DNA of 64,000 nt, from positions 9,240,501 to 9,304,500 of the forward strand of contig NC_065576.1 in NCBI RefSeq assembly GCF_937616625.2, given 5' to 3'. This document shows positions 1 through 11,946 of this stretch, in pieces (within the stretch, counting starts at the first letter, position 1; each line of letters begins with the position of its first letter). Position numbers and translations under genes: made by a program. The notes under the pieces were generated by a model. The model was not told the DNA's origin, made no database searches, and saw only the letters and a program-made list of their open reading frames with translations. This DNA comes from Mercurialis annua (Eukaryota > Streptophyta > Magnoliopsida > Malpighiales > Euphorbiaceae).

Positions 1-94
1 TACACAATCTAAAACCATTGATGTTAGACAAAAATGAAACATCTTACTCCAAAAAATGCTACGAATTTCAGATATTTTCGGAGCTTAAATTTAA

Positions 95-411
95 GGCTTA
101 AATGCACCAAAAATCACCAACTTTCGCGTGTTTTTGGTATTTAACATAATCTTTTAATTTTGGCATATTTAACATGAACTTTCCAATTTTTTGCAATTAA
201 GACCAAGTGTGTTTTTCTTTGAAAAATAGTGTTCTTTTACATCCAAAACGGCATCGTTTTAATATAAAACGGTGCTGTTTTACATCCAAAACGGTGTCAG
301 TGTCTTTAATTGCAAAATTTTGAAAGTTCGTGTATTTTTTTGCCAAAATTAAAAGATTATGTTAGATACTAAAAACACGTGAAAGTTGGTGATTTTTTGT
401 GCATTTAAACC
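95..411. mobile_element. Foldback MITE, Mutator-like
   Basis: The two ends are inverted copies of each other over roughly 70 bp: the left starts GGCTTAAATGCACC and the right, reverse-complemented, starts GGTTTAAATGCACA. Flanking 9-mers TAAATTTAA and AAAATTTTA match at 7 of 9 positions, as expected for a degraded 9-bp MULE target duplication. The interior mentions an ACGGTGTCG-like GC-richer core but has no ORF. Confidence 0.7.
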
Positions 412-689
412 AAAATTTTATTAAGATTTTCTACAACATCACTAAATCATAACTAGATCACAACAATTACTAATTTTCATTTACACAACTTGTACTATAT
501 ATATATATATATAATAGAGTTTTGTATATATGATGTAGCGGAAGTCACCAATTAAAACAATGATAAATAAAAGTTGTTGGTTAACAAAATAATGCAAACA
601 ATTAACTTCTAAACTCTATTGATTCAAAGTAGAACTCTAGAACACTAGGACCTTCTGAACTTCATAATTATTATGGCATTTTTGGAGCT

Positions 690-1538
690 TGATTTTTGGA
701 GTCCGTAACTGCTGGAAATGGCGTAACCAGCTTTGCTCATATGGTAACAAGGACAGGAGCTGACAACAAAGGGCGATCTGTTGCTGCCAGAATAGCGGCT
801 AGGAATGATGTTGGCGACATAATTATTATGGGAAATATAAATTCAGTTTGGCAACAAACAGAAATGAGCAGGGATGTTCCGTTTGTGTTTAACCCGTTCA
901 AGGTCGTTTGGAAATCAATAGCGCCTCCCCGAGTTAAGTTCTTTCTTTGGTTAGCTTCACATGATAGAGCTCCTTTTCTATATTTTTTGGTTATTCGTTC
1001 TATAGTTTATGTGGAGAATTCTAGATGCTCTGTTTCTGATGTGGTGGAAACACATGAGCATATCTTTATTCACTACAGCTTCGCTAGAGGTATTTGGTAT
1101 GGTATTTTACAAAAATTAGCTGTGGCTTGGATTTTTTCGTCTTCTTTTACAAACTTTATATTGCAATGGCAGGATATCATTCCTAGAGGTCCTTACTGGT
1201 AATTATGGGAGGTTACATGGATGCTTGTGATTTGGGAAATCTGGAAGTGCGGGAATATGATAATTTTTCAAGATAAAGCTTCGGATAGAGACGTTGTGAT
1301 TCTTAGCTATTTTTCTAGAACAGTCTGGCTTTTCAAAACTTGTAATAAGACCTTCGCCTATTCATGCATGGATATCTTTAGAAATTCTAGTTGTATTTCG
1401 TTCTTGGACGTTTGATTTTGTCATTTCTTTAAGCCGTAGCTTGTAGTGCGTTACTTTTTTTTCGAAAGCTTTTATCTTTTGTTTTTTTTGCCACTTCTTG
1501 TGGCTTTTAATATACAAATTATTTATCAAAAAAAATAT
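690..1538 (+). pseudogene. LINE (L1-type) 3' end: zinc-binding RVT-associated domain and tail
   Basis: This is a 5'-truncated non-LTR retrotransposon. The frame opens near 696 and encodes the C-terminal zf-RVT-like region that follows reverse transcriptase in plant L1 ORF2, with the signature PPRVKFFLWLASHDRAP and spaced Cys/His residues further on. An in-frame TAA at 1200-1202 interrupts the frame; the same frame then resumes with LWEVTWMLVIWEIWKCGN and ends at 1413-1415, so one nonsense change separates the two pieces. A 3' UTR follows and ends in an A-run after ATTTATC. No reverse transcriptase or endonuclease is present, so the copy is dead. It is related to the LINE tails at 5.0-5.4 kb and 28.5-30.5 kb. 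Confidence 0.8.
1490..1504 (+). repeat. Hairpin in LINE 3' UTR
   Basis: GCCAC-TTCTT-GTGGC forms a 5-bp stem with a 5-nt loop about 30 nt before the A-tail. The same hairpin recurs at 5340-5354 in a second LINE tail. In LINEs the 3' end is the reverse-transcriptase recognition site, so a conserved hairpin here could be functional; that role is inference. Confidence 0.5.
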
Positions 1539-1559
1539 CTACTATCCGCATAAATAAAC

Positions 1560-1994
1560 TCCTCGTTTTTTTTATGGGAGAAAGAATAAAATAGTTAAAG
1601 AAACTCAAAGAAGGGACTCGACCATGAGCCTTACAAAACTTGAGAAAGGAAATATTAATCTGAACAGCATTGGGATGAAGCTGTTCGGGCGGCATACATA
1701 AGTTTAGACATATGTCTACAAGAAAGGAATCAAGAGAAATTCTTAAACCTGTCAGGCGAACCGGAAATTTAGTTACCCTGAATTTTGTAGCGGGTTTTAG
1801 AAGCTCAAAGGCTTCGGAAAAATCTTATTCAGAGGCAATATCTATGATTTTTTCAGAAAAAAGGGAGCTCGGAGTATTTTTCACGTCATCCCGAGCGCCT
1901 CGAATATTTTCAACTTCATCAAACATTTTCAAATCTCGTTTCCAAAAGGGGGGAAACAAGAGGTGAATGACGATTTAAAATAAAAAAAAAAGAT
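1560..1994 (+). mobile_element. Degenerate Ty3/gypsy-like remnant, left part
   Basis: Non-AT-rich sequence with short broken reading frames lies directly left of the solo LTR at 2000-3594 and seems to continue at 3600-4740. It has no intact domain. The right-hand part looks like a long gypsy LTR, so I read both as one older element split by the Athila-like insertion. This is inference from texture and position, not from a recognised protein. Confidence 0.3.
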
Positions 1995-1999
1995 CAAAA

Positions 2000-3594
2000 T
2001 GATAGGAGAAGAAATACTCTTGTATTTGGGTGTGTTTTCGATACGGTAATTGCATGTTTATATTGTTTTTATGATTATTTAGACACTTACTATCATTTTG
2101 AGCGTTTCATGTAGAATGTGCAATTATGGCGTATATTGAAGCAATTTTGGTGTGATTCAGAGGTTACCATACATCAGAGCGGAGTCGAGAAGCAAAAAGG
2201 GCAATTTCAAGCTATTTTCAGGGTTACACAAACGTGCATTTCTCTGAGGTTTAGTGTGCACGAACGTGCAAAAATGCCGAAGAGAATGGAGATTTTTGAG
2301 TGAAAAGGATGAAGAAAAATGGCTAAGTATAGGTGTGAACGTTCGTGCACTCTCAAGAATAATAAAGTGCACGTTCGTGCACTTTTCCCAAAGGAAAAGC
2401 TGTTTTTGTGAAAGATGAAAAAAGTGAAAATTTGGCTAAGTATAAGAGTGCACGTTCATGCATTTTTGTGCACGTTCATGCTCTTTCCTGAAGAAACAAT
2501 ATGCACATTCGCGCACTGGTTTGCACGGTCGTGCACTTTGCCGAGACTGCGATTTAAAAAGACAAAAATGTCTGTATTCAGTGTCGAACTCCACGAAATT
2601 CAAGGGGCACTTCTAGGTTTTCATATACCTCGACCTAACTTTATAGCTGAAGTTGGAAGCACTATAAATAGGGAGTTTTAACATTGAACAAAGGTTCGCC
2701 TAATTCACGTAGTTTTGTAATCAAATTAAACCCTAATTATAGCGTAATTTTCATATTATTGTCCTTCGATTGATTATTTCTGCATTATTACTTCGATTAT
2801 TGTTAGATTACATTCGAACAAGGTACGATTGATTTTATTATCTTTGTATTTATTTCAATTACAATATTAATTCTTCACACTTTTTCTTAGCTTTATTTAT
2901 CGTTATGCGTAGCTAAACCCTTCGTTGGGGATTATTAATGTCATTTATGTCTATTTAAACGAATTGGGATTATGGAATTTTGTTCTTGCTTTGTTTTAAT
3001 TATTGTGCTTAATGTTTAACCTAAATTGATCACTTAGCCTATGCCATTAATTTGTTTTAGTTTCAGCTCGAGAGAGTAAAATTGGAATAGAACAATATAA
3101 TTAAGAACGCGCGAGTTAATTTCGCGAGAGTCAATTAACGAGTGCGTGTTCAAACGATTTACTTCATAAACATTGAATTAATTAGTAATTAGGTTAATCA
3201 TTGTGTGAGAGTGAATACTTAACCTATTATCAGTTAGTTTTATACTTTTGCCTGAAATTACTCTAGAGAGAATTCTAGGTGTTTTCGACTAGTCTGAACC
3301 TTAGCAGAACAATCCAAACCATAACCTGAATTGAATAAACAACATAATGACGATTAGTAGTCACAGCTTTTCCCATATTTGTTAACTGTTTTAATAACAT
3401 CTTTAATTTATTTAATTTATAATAGTTTAATCTTGCTTTTTAATTTACTTAAACAACCAAAAATATCTTTTCAACTATCCAAATCGAATCTCCTAACTGG
3501 TTTTCTTAAGAAGGTTTCTTTGTGGGTACGATATTAGGACTTAACAGTCTGTACTACAAATTGGCATACGTACACTTGCATATTTTTATCAACA
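2000..3594 (+). mobile_element. Athila-like solo LTR
   Basis: The unit starts TGATAGGAGAAG and ends TTTTTATCAACA, with TG...CA termini, and is flanked by perfect 5-bp duplications CAAAA at 1995-1999 and 3595-3599. Length (1,595 bp), the TATAAATAGGG promoter motif near 2664, and the 3' part with GTACGATATTAGGACT and ACACTTGCAT close to the end resemble Athila-group gypsy LTRs. No internal region or second LTR is present, so it is a solo LTR left by LTR-LTR recombination. It carries an array of GTGCACGTTCGTGCAC-type palindromes at 2230-2550. Confidence 0.8.
2230..2550 (+). repeat. Array of GTGCAC palindromic motifs inside the Athila-like LTR
   Basis: About nine diverged copies of a near-palindromic word, best GTGCACGTTCGTGCAC, occur with irregular spacing in the 5' (U3) part of the LTR, upstream of its TATA motif. 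Position in U3 would fit enhancer repeats; that is inference. Confidence 0.6.
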
Positions 3595-3599
3595 CAAAA

Positions 3600-4740
3600 C
3601 AGTAAAATATGATGAAAAAGTGAAGAACAAATTAAGAATACAGAAATCCAAAATTCACAAATCGAGGGAAAAACAAACAAAAGATTGAAATACTTGAAAA
3701 TTAGGTACATAGGGTCAAAGGAGATGTATGAAGCGACTTACAAACGAGGAATCTTGAATAAACGCAAAAAATAAATCTTGTAAAATCAAAGCTCAAATTT
3801 AGTCTCAGAAAAAAAATGAGAATGGGGAAAAAGATGAAGAAGAAGAGATATATAAGCATTCACGCATTCCAAAAAATAATAATGATGACGGTTAAGTAAC
3901 CGAAGAGTTAAAACTTTGTGCTTCACAATAAATGAATGCAACGTGTCAAACAAAGCAACACTTGGCTCAAATCCAAGGACGCTAGCGAACACACGTCGAA
4001 GAATCAAAAATCAAGGACGTTTAAAAAGATTTAAATGGCAAGCAAAACAACTCCCCCATAAAATGAAACGACTCAGCAAAAGTTAAAATTAAACAAGAAA
4101 TAAATACCAAAACTTTAACTCATTTGCGGGCGGGCTAACTGAATTCCAAAATAAGACAATAAACCAAGTCGTACAGGATCCACTCATTAGAGAGAATCTG
4201 AGGACTCGCCCAAAGTTAGCGGTGTCCAAGTCTTAGAGGACTCAAGAGGATTCGCTTGAATCCCCAAAAGGCCGAATCACTTAGGATTATGTAAACCTTA
4301 TAATCCTATCCAAAGCGCGTCGTCAGCGGATCTGATTACATCAGAAACAACGTAAAGATTTTAAAAAATCAGATCTTGCGTAATTACTTTCCTATTTGGA
4401 AACGTATTTCTATCTAGAAAGAAAACTCTATTTAGGAAGACACTTCTAAATAGAACTCTTGCTGAATAGGGATCATTTTTCTATTCAGATTCATACAATT
4501 AAATAGGATTTTTCTTTCCCATTTAAACTCTGAAAGTATTCATCATACTCACTATATAAAGGATCTGAAGCATTACCTACAACACAATTGATTGAATGCT
4601 CCCTTAAATTCAAAGACTGACTTAAACATTGTAGCGCTAATCGGACAACCACCGTCTAATAAGCCATTGACACTGTTTTGCAAGTTCAAAAGTTCGTTGA
4701 AAAGACAGAGTTGATCATGAAGTCTAATTGCTTAATGGAT
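3600..4740 (+). mobile_element. Degenerate gypsy-type LTR remnant
   Basis: This GC-richer stretch has a TATA-like ACTATATAAAGGATC motif at about 4549-4563, followed by a CT-rich leader and ...GCGCTAATCGGACAACC..., which looks like the R/U5 part of a long Tat-lineage LTR. Several small inverted repeats, such as CTATTTAGG/TCTAAATAG near 4430, lie upstream. No boundaries or TSD could be fixed. It may continue from 1560-1994 across the solo LTR. Confidence 0.35.
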
Positions 4741-5019
4741 TAGAACTTAAATTATATTTTAAAGGTTCACTATAAATACTAATGACGATCCTATTGTGAA
4801 CTCATTATAAATATATAGAATAAAATTATATCTCTATCCGGGAATATTGATCACATTGGTCAATTAAAATCTTATGTAATTTTTTTTTCTATGCCTAACA
4901 AGTATAAATATAAGAGAAATGGAAATCAAAAAAAGACATCAACAGTTCAATGACGTAAATACTAAAATTTTATCCATCCCATATTTTTTTTTATTTGTAT
5001 ATTTATAAACACATTTACA

Positions 5020-5388
5020 AACATGGAAACTCTGGCAAGCTTTTTCGTTCTTTGTTTTATGGGAGATATGGAAATGCAGGAACATGAGAGTCTTTCAACA
5101 TAAAGACTCAAGCAAAGAGACATTGATTTTTAACTGTTTTACTAAGGCAACTTTCTTTTTTAAATGTTGTAATAGGGATTTCAGTTACTCAGGGTTGGAT
5201 TTTTTTAGAAATCCTTTCTGTATTCTGTTTTCTGACAGATAACTTTATTTTCTTTGGCCTTTCTCTGAGTTGTAGCCTCTAGTGTGCCACCTTGAGTGTG
5301 CCACTTCTTGTGCGAAAGCTTAAGAATTATGGTCTCTTTGCCACTTCTCGTGGCCTTTAGTATATATATTATTCATAAAAAAAACATA
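5020..5388 (+). pseudogene. LINE (L1-type) 3' end
   Basis: A short open frame from 5024 to the TAA at 5240-5242 reads WKLWQAFSFFVLWEIWKCRN and on to FFRNPFCILFSDR. It matches the C-terminus of the LINE at 690-1538 in spacing and motif (VLWEIWKC, DFFRN). A 3' UTR with the hairpin GCCAC-TTCTC-GTGGC at 5340-5354 and an A-tail follow. The copy is severely 5'-truncated. Confidence 0.75.
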
Positions 5389-5601
5389 AATACAATTTCA
5401 TTTAAACATTTTAATATAATTTTAAAATATTAATTTTAAGGTTAACTAAATTTATAAATTGCCTGTTTAAAAATTAAATTTATTGTTTCAAACTGAAATT
5501 GACTTCTTATTCGTCCGTAATTCAATGTTTGGTTTTCGTCAACAAGAAGTACACAATAATTTATATAGTTTAGAATTGCTTTTGCTTTTGATAGAATTTG
5601 C

Positions 5602-6730
5602 TAGAGCTGGCCATTGGGCCGAGTCAGTCTGTGAACCGACTCAAAATCCGCTCAGTCAAATTAGTGGCGGATCCAGAAATTATATATATATATATATATA
5701 AAATTAAATTAATTATATATTTATATTAATTAACCAATAAAGACAACAAAATATTTTATTATAATTTATATGGACGAGTTTTCATATTATAAAATACAAA
5801 ATAATTATAGCATTACTCACACATCAAGTATATATTTTCCAATACATGATATTAAATAATTTAAATTTTCAGCTATTTTTAAAAATCAGCCAGAATTTTT
5901 TTTTATTTTCTTCAAAAATTTATATCTTTATATTATTATTAAAAATATTTTTGAATAAGAATTTGTTCATATGTTAATTAAGTCGGAAAATTGAAAAGCT
6001 GAATAATTATTAATTAACTTCAAATGATTTTTTATAATTATTTAACATATTTCACCAATAAATATCTTCAACTAGAAATGTTATTTATATTCAATGATTT
6101 ATAATTTTTAATTTGCATTACTAATATTCATTATCTATGTTAAAGGCATATTTGGTTAATTCAGGAAACTTGAAATTTTGATGGACATGAGCCACAATTT
6201 TATTTTTGGTAATTACATATACGAGCACCTAGGTTTTTTTTTTTTTTTTGCATCCGCCCCTGAGTCAAATTATCCGTCCCGAAATTGGTCAAATTCGATA
6301 TCGGACCAAAATTGGCCAGGAACCGTAGAAAGACCGATTCCGGGCTGGTTCTAAATTTTTTGACCGTGAATCAACGGTTCTGGATCAAAACCGGCGGTTC
6401 AAAAGTCGAATTCATCGATAAAAATTTAATTAATTTTAATATTGATATGTATTATATTATATATATTGTACTATTTCTTTTAGTTAACATAATATTTATA
6501 ATTTGTTTTATTTCATTATTTTCTTACAATATTATCTTCACATGTTAAATTTTAACTTTATTTCCAATTATTTTAAACCGCTAGAAACCGGAAACAGAAC
6601 CGGAATCATTTGGTTCCGAACCGGCAAAGAATCGTCACTTAGACGGTTCTGGTCGGTTCCATTTTCTTTTTGAACGTGACCTGGCAGTTCCAAACCGGAA
6701 TCGTCAGAATATGAACCGTGGCCATCTCTA
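5602..6730. mobile_element. Non-autonomous hAT element (outer)
   Basis: The ends are TAGAGCTGGCCA on the left and TGGCCATCTCTA on the right, flanked by a perfect 8-bp duplication GAATTTGC (5594-5601 and 6731-6738). TAGAG.TGGCCA termini and 8-bp TSDs are typical of hAT elements. GC-richer subterminal arms with repeated AACCGG/CCGGTT words lie at 6262-6430 and 6570-6730. No transposase frame is seen. A second hAT element is inserted at 5662-6262. Confidence 0.85.
5662..6262. mobile_element. Non-autonomous hAT element nested in the outer hAT
   Basis: It starts TAGTGGCGGATCCAG and ends TGCATCCGCCCCTG, an imperfect TIR, with a perfect 8-bp duplication AGTCAAAT at 5654-5661 and 6263-6270. The interior is AT-rich with a (TA)n tract near 5683-5700. 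The same TIR family (YAGTGGCGGAT) recurs at 22083, 31188, 42087, 45599 and, as a remnant, 62567. Confidence 0.85.
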
Positions 6731-7030
6731 GAATTTGCCGAATAAAAACTTGCTAATAATGAGGGTAGAGTCCAACGTTGAAACTGTCCTAAAATGAATA
6801 CATTATTGACTGAAAAAAGCTTAGAACTTGGAAGTCAGAAATTGGATTCATGCATGCATACAATAAAAAAACTGAACCAACAAAACAAACACATTCCCTC
6901 AATAATTCATCCCATTTTCCTCATCCATCATTTTCTCTATAATGTCAGATTATAGATAGGTAAATGCTGACAGAAAAGTTTGGCCGATAGGTAAATACTG
7001 CTCATTTGTTTCCCATAACAAGAGCATCTG

Positions 7031-7054
7031 GGTCACATGGCGATCCATGTGACC
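7031..7054. repeat. Perfect short palindrome
   Basis: GGTCACATGG-CGAT-CCATGTGACC is a perfect 10-bp stem with a 4-nt loop. It lies 100 bp before the compound hairpin at 7162-7272. Confidence 0.6.
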
Positions 7055-7161
7055 ATATGTCCATATTTACATAAACGACATTACCGTATATTTATGGTAA
7101 TATTTAAGACAAAAACTCAATTCTTCTCCCATGGTGGTGGAGTTACTGTTCTGGCTCGACC

Positions 7162-7272
7162 CTCAAGGCGGGGACCGATGTCCAAGATCGACTACACGTG
7201 TCAAAAAATAATCTACTTGTACACCAAGTAGTTGACACGTAAGTTTCTGGACCATACCTAGCCAGCCTTGAG
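7162..7272. repeat. Compound nested hairpin
   Basis: Four stems pair in register: CTCAAGGC with GCCTTGAG, GTCCA with TGGAC, ACGTGTCAA with TTGACACGT, and CTACTTG with CAAGTAG at the tip. This is a 111-bp near-symmetric foldback. No flanking TSD was found. It does not match any tRNA or known RNA that I recognise. Confidence 0.6.
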
Positions 7273-8307
7273 TTCTGACAACTACACGATGCTTTAATGC
7301 TATTAATCTTCTCCATGCTTATTAAATTTGTTTTAGTAATTTTAGAATAATTAATTCTCAAATAATTTACTAATTAAGAAGGGGTTTGTGGTATAGCCGT
7401 TCACATGAAAGATCCTTGCGGTTTTGTTTATATACTTTTATGGTTTGGGTTGGTGGGAACATGAGGGATTCTAACCTAACCATACATAATCTAGGTATTT
7501 GCATCTTAAGATACCCTAATATTTTATTGTACTAGTATTAATTAGTGTGGTCATCAATTAGATATCTCACAAGTAAAAAAAAATACTCCAATCTATTACA
7601 AATAGAGTATTATTTCATCAAAAAGTCTAATTAGTATCTCATTCATTATGAAAGCGGGTTTTAAGGTAGTATAATAAATTTACATATACAAAACTATAAT
7701 ATACTATTATATTTTAAATTAACGTTTGTTAGTTCATTTAATTCTTTTATTAGTTGTGTCAATTATATCTAACCATCAAATACAAAAATAAAATATAACA
7801 CTGATAAAAATAAAACATTTTCTAGGTTTTAATAATAAATTAATCTCTAACTGGAAAAAACTCATAAACATTTTTTATATAAATAACTCATAAACATTAA
7901 GAATGTACATATAAAATTTTATCAAAAAATAATAATTTATTAACAAATCTTTTATGAATTTGTATGTTATTATGAAATAAATTATGAATTTTTTTCTCCA
8001 AATATAAACTACTTTAATTATGAGTTCTTCTTCCTTTTTTTTATTAATTAGATTATTCTAATTATTTTTAACTAGTTGAACAAAATTATCTCAATAAATA
8101 TAATTATTGAATCAAATTGTTAATTTTACCATATGTTTTAAAATGCTAATTCATTTGCCTTAATTTTTTAATTTTTAAAATTGGATTATGCGGGACAGCT
8201 CAAATTGGATCCATTGGGTTTAATAAATTACTGTTATGACTTATAATATTTTTACACTTTGATATGGAAATATAAAATATAAAAAATAATATAATGATAT
8301 GGAAATA
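7273..8307. other. AT-rich intergenic DNA, no feature recognised
   Basis: Low-complexity AT-rich sequence with short A and T runs. No coding frame, TIR pair or LTR end was found on either strand. Confidence 0.6.
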
Positions 8308-8597
8308 CTCCCTCAGGTCCATAATATTTGTCGCATTTGAGAATTTCTTTTGGTCCATAATATTTGTCATATTTAGAATATCAAGAGAGCATTTATTGTC
8401 ATTTTCCAAATTTATCATTAGCAATAAATAACTTAATAAGAATAAAAAGATTAGTCAAACATAAAAAAGTAGTAGTAATTAAATTTAGACAATTTAGTAA
8501 AAAGCATATAAATCAAGACATATTTATTGTTTTTTCAATCTATTTAATTGTTAAAAGGGCTAGGTAAATGCGATAAATATTATGGATAGGAAGGATT
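8308..8597. mobile_element. Stowaway-like MITE, degraded
   Basis: The left end CTCCCTCAGGTCCATAATAT is preceded by TA; the right end, reverse-complemented, reads AATCCTTCCTATCCATAATA and is followed by a TA-rich flank. CTCCCTCYG termini and a TA target are the Stowaway (Tc1/mariner) signature. The same ATAATATTTGTC TIR family occurs at 47634-47921. Confidence 0.65.
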
Positions 8598-9617
8598 ATA
8601 AAAATATTGAATTTGGCAATCGCAAGAAACTTTAACCCAATCAATACTTTTATGGCATGACTAATAAGTGAGATTGAAACTAGGTCTATGAGTGGGTCGC
8701 AAATGATGGAGCAAAAAGAGGAAATGATATTTTCCAAATCGAAAAGAGAGAAACAAAGGGAGTTTTCTTTTGCATTGGGAGCCGAGAGTTTATCAATAAT
8801 TGTTAAAAGGGCTTTCTTTATTTCAGTTAAGGCACCAATGATGAGTATATACATAGTGGACTCCATCTTTCCACGTCCAAAGCAAAACTGAGGTTATTCT
8901 AAGGTTAGATTAGGTATTTCACGTAACCGTTGTGTCACGTTATTCGTATAATAAATTAACAGATACTATATTATAATATTTATTTATTATTTATTTTTAT
9001 TATTAAATATGTTAACATTACTATTTGGCATGTTAGGGTTTCTATAAATTAAGAAAATAAAGGAGAAAAAAAAAGAACAAGTGTTTTCTTCACATCAATA
9101 CAACAATGCCCTTAAGTGGATTCCAACTCCACATGCAACCTTATTTTCATTCTTTTGCCCTAGTGGTGGCTTTCCCTCTTGAAAACCTAAACGAAAAGTT
9201 ATTTTAGGCATTTAATACAATTTTTCGATTTCGGCGTAATATAATGTTAATATAGTTATGATAGTATTGGTAGAATTAAGATGAATCAACATGGTATAGT
9301 GATATCGATCCAATAGAATCTCTATAGATGGAGTACTTAACGAGATATAAAAACATCAAATATTTCAAAAAAAAAAACATCAAATAAATTAACAGCTAGA
9401 CCATTCCAAACTGGTGTTAAATATAAAATTAAACTAGCAAATAAAATTAGATCCGTCAATGATTTTATATTTCAAAAACATGTTAAAAATGTAAAACTTT
9501 TATATAATTTTATTTTGTTATAATTTATATTTTTTAATAAATAAAAAGGAAAATACGCTTGTGAAAACAAATATATAAAATTCAATTCTCAACAATCCCA
9601 ATACAATAAATTGAATG
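8598..9617. other. Intergenic DNA, no feature recognised
   Basis: A mildly less AT-rich patch at 8640-8890 has short overlapping frames on both strands but none with a recognisable domain or codon pattern. The rest is AT-rich. Confidence 0.5.
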
Positions 9618-9735
9618 AACAAGATAAATAATTTTTTTTTATAGTTGGAAAGAGGCCTGCGCTTGTGGGAGAATTTGAATTTACAACTTAACAGTTTGAT
9701 GCTTAGCGTTATGTCATTTGAATTATATCTCATTG
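9618..9735 (-). mobile_element. tRNA-derived SINE remnant
   Basis: On the minus strand, from 9735 downwards, an A-box-like stretch (ATAATTCAAATGACATAA) is followed about 40 nt later by a B-box-like AAATTCAAATTCTCCCAC and then an A-rich end (9618-9640). This order and spacing fit a plant tRNA-related SINE. The B box is mutated and no TSD was fixed. A fragment with a related B-box region sits in TPP intron 1. Confidence 0.45.
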
Positions 9736-11937
9736 GTAAGATAAAATGAATTCACACTTATTTATACTTCAAATTCAGTAATCATTCACGTGAAGTGTGT
9801 TAGAGAAACTGGTATAGCATTTAAAAACTTAAAATTAACCGTTTAAACTTTTAAAATATGTAGTGCATTTATCAAAAAAAAAATATGTAGTGCAAAATTT
9901 TATTATTTAATGTATTTCAGATGCAGATGCCATTTGTGTTTGAAGCATGAATAAATATAAAATTTTAATAAATATACTACAAGTATTTATAGTTTCTTAT
10001 AAGTATCTACATTACCTAAATTTAAATTTCATAAATAACTACCTACACCCTTATTAATATTCACCCTATATTGTATTAAAATTGTCAGTTATGTCCTATT
10101 ATAGTGCCAACTCATTTTTCTATTTGTAAAAGGGTATCTTCAAAAGCATATAAAATAACTTAAATCTATCATCTCCCTTGTCTGATAAAAAGGTGTATAA
10201 ACATATTTGGTGTACAAGAATGGAGACAACATTAACCTAAAGTTGCAAGTGCTAACAAATAAATTGTTAAAAATATAGAAGTTGTATGAATAATTGAACC
10301 CATCCAGGCTAGATAGATGCTCAATAAAAGCAATGGTCACACTGTATATACTATAAAATTATATATTATATATCAAAGACTAGATTTTCATTATATATGC
10401 AGTATTAGTAGGGTTTTAGCTAGGCAGTACGCAATTTCTTGAAATGTGAAAAAGAAACTATTGAAAGTTAATTTCTAATTACTATGTAGAATTCTGTTGC
10501 AAGAATTATTGATGAATGAATGATCTCAAAATTTCCTACCGATAAAATAGTATAGAAAATTTATATAAAATGTGATTTGATCCTCCAATTTGTAAAAATT
10601 ATGTAATTTGGCCTTCTTGATATACTAATCCTGGCTCCATCACTAAAATTAGGGATAATTGATTATGAGGATATTCAAACTATTATTTTTCTGCATTTTG
10701 ATGATCATACTTTAATTTATTTTATTTTGATTATTAAATTTTACCATGTCGCAATAATATTTTGCTAAATTCTTATTAAAAATTTGTCGATATATAATTT
10801 TATTTAGCAGGAGAGTTTTTTGGTCAAATGATGCACATATGGCAAGTAAGAAAAAATCCGGCTACTACGTATATGCTTTTTACCGGAGAACATCTCATTA
10901 ATACAAATTAAAATTTAGTCACTAGATTGTAAAAACACGATTGTTTGAGTATTAACAATATCAATTACCCCTAAAAATAGATATAACTGCATGTTTCCCC
11001 AAAACGAAAGAAACTGAAATACCGAAATGCCGAAATATAAAATGGCAGAATGAAGATAAATATCTAGAGTTTTGGAGTTTCATAAATATTTTTGAAAAAC
11101 AAAACGCCGAAATATAAGAGTCGACAAATTTTCTTACGACATATTAAATCCCTTTACTAATAATTGAAGCTTGAAGTAGTTAGGAATAAATTTATAAAAG
11201 AGAATCCAATGGGTATATGGCATCTGTGTCTTGATTCATCTTAAAAGAGAAAGATGGCAAGCAAAGTAATTCCATCTTTAGGACGATCCACCTCATAAGT
11301 TTGTTCTTTTGAGTCAGCATATAATGAGATAAAAATTAAAAGTTAAAAGAAGAATGTTTGATTATTCTTTAGCATGGGGTCTCTCACATTACCCCACATC
11401 TCCTTTCATCAAATCATAAGTGATTAAGATGATTTTATCTCTTAGGATTATCTAATTATATTATTTTTACAAATCTTATCGATAATCAATTTAATATTAT
11501 ATTTTAATAGTTTAGTATATTTTTAATAATTAAAAGTTATCTTATTGATTTAGGCTAAGTCTTGCCTATGTGATAATACGTAAACGTATTATCGGATATA
11601 TTGACAATATGTTGGCTAAATGATATATTGACAATATGTCGGGTATATAATTAAAATTCCGTCTGACTTGATCGGGTGTACTCTTGTTTTTTAAGAAATA
11701 AATGTCGGGTTATGGAAACATAACAAATTAAAAAGCGAAAACCGTTATGTAAAGATAATAGAGTTAAATAATCATAAAAAAATTAATTGTTAAAGATAAT
11801 CTCACATTACTTTAAAAAAAAATATAAATGAATTTATATGTGTAAAGGTTCAACCACCCATTAACTAGTTTTAGTTATTAGATCATGGTTGAACCTAAAC
11901 ACTCTCATAAGCATGTGAGTTGTCACATTCTCACCAA
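9736..11937. other. AT-rich intergenic DNA, no feature recognised
   Basis: No protein domain, LTR or TIR pair could be identified. Short frames such as the one around 10140-10340 on the minus strand have no recognisable motif. Confidence 0.5.
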
Positions 11938-11946
11938 TTTATAATA

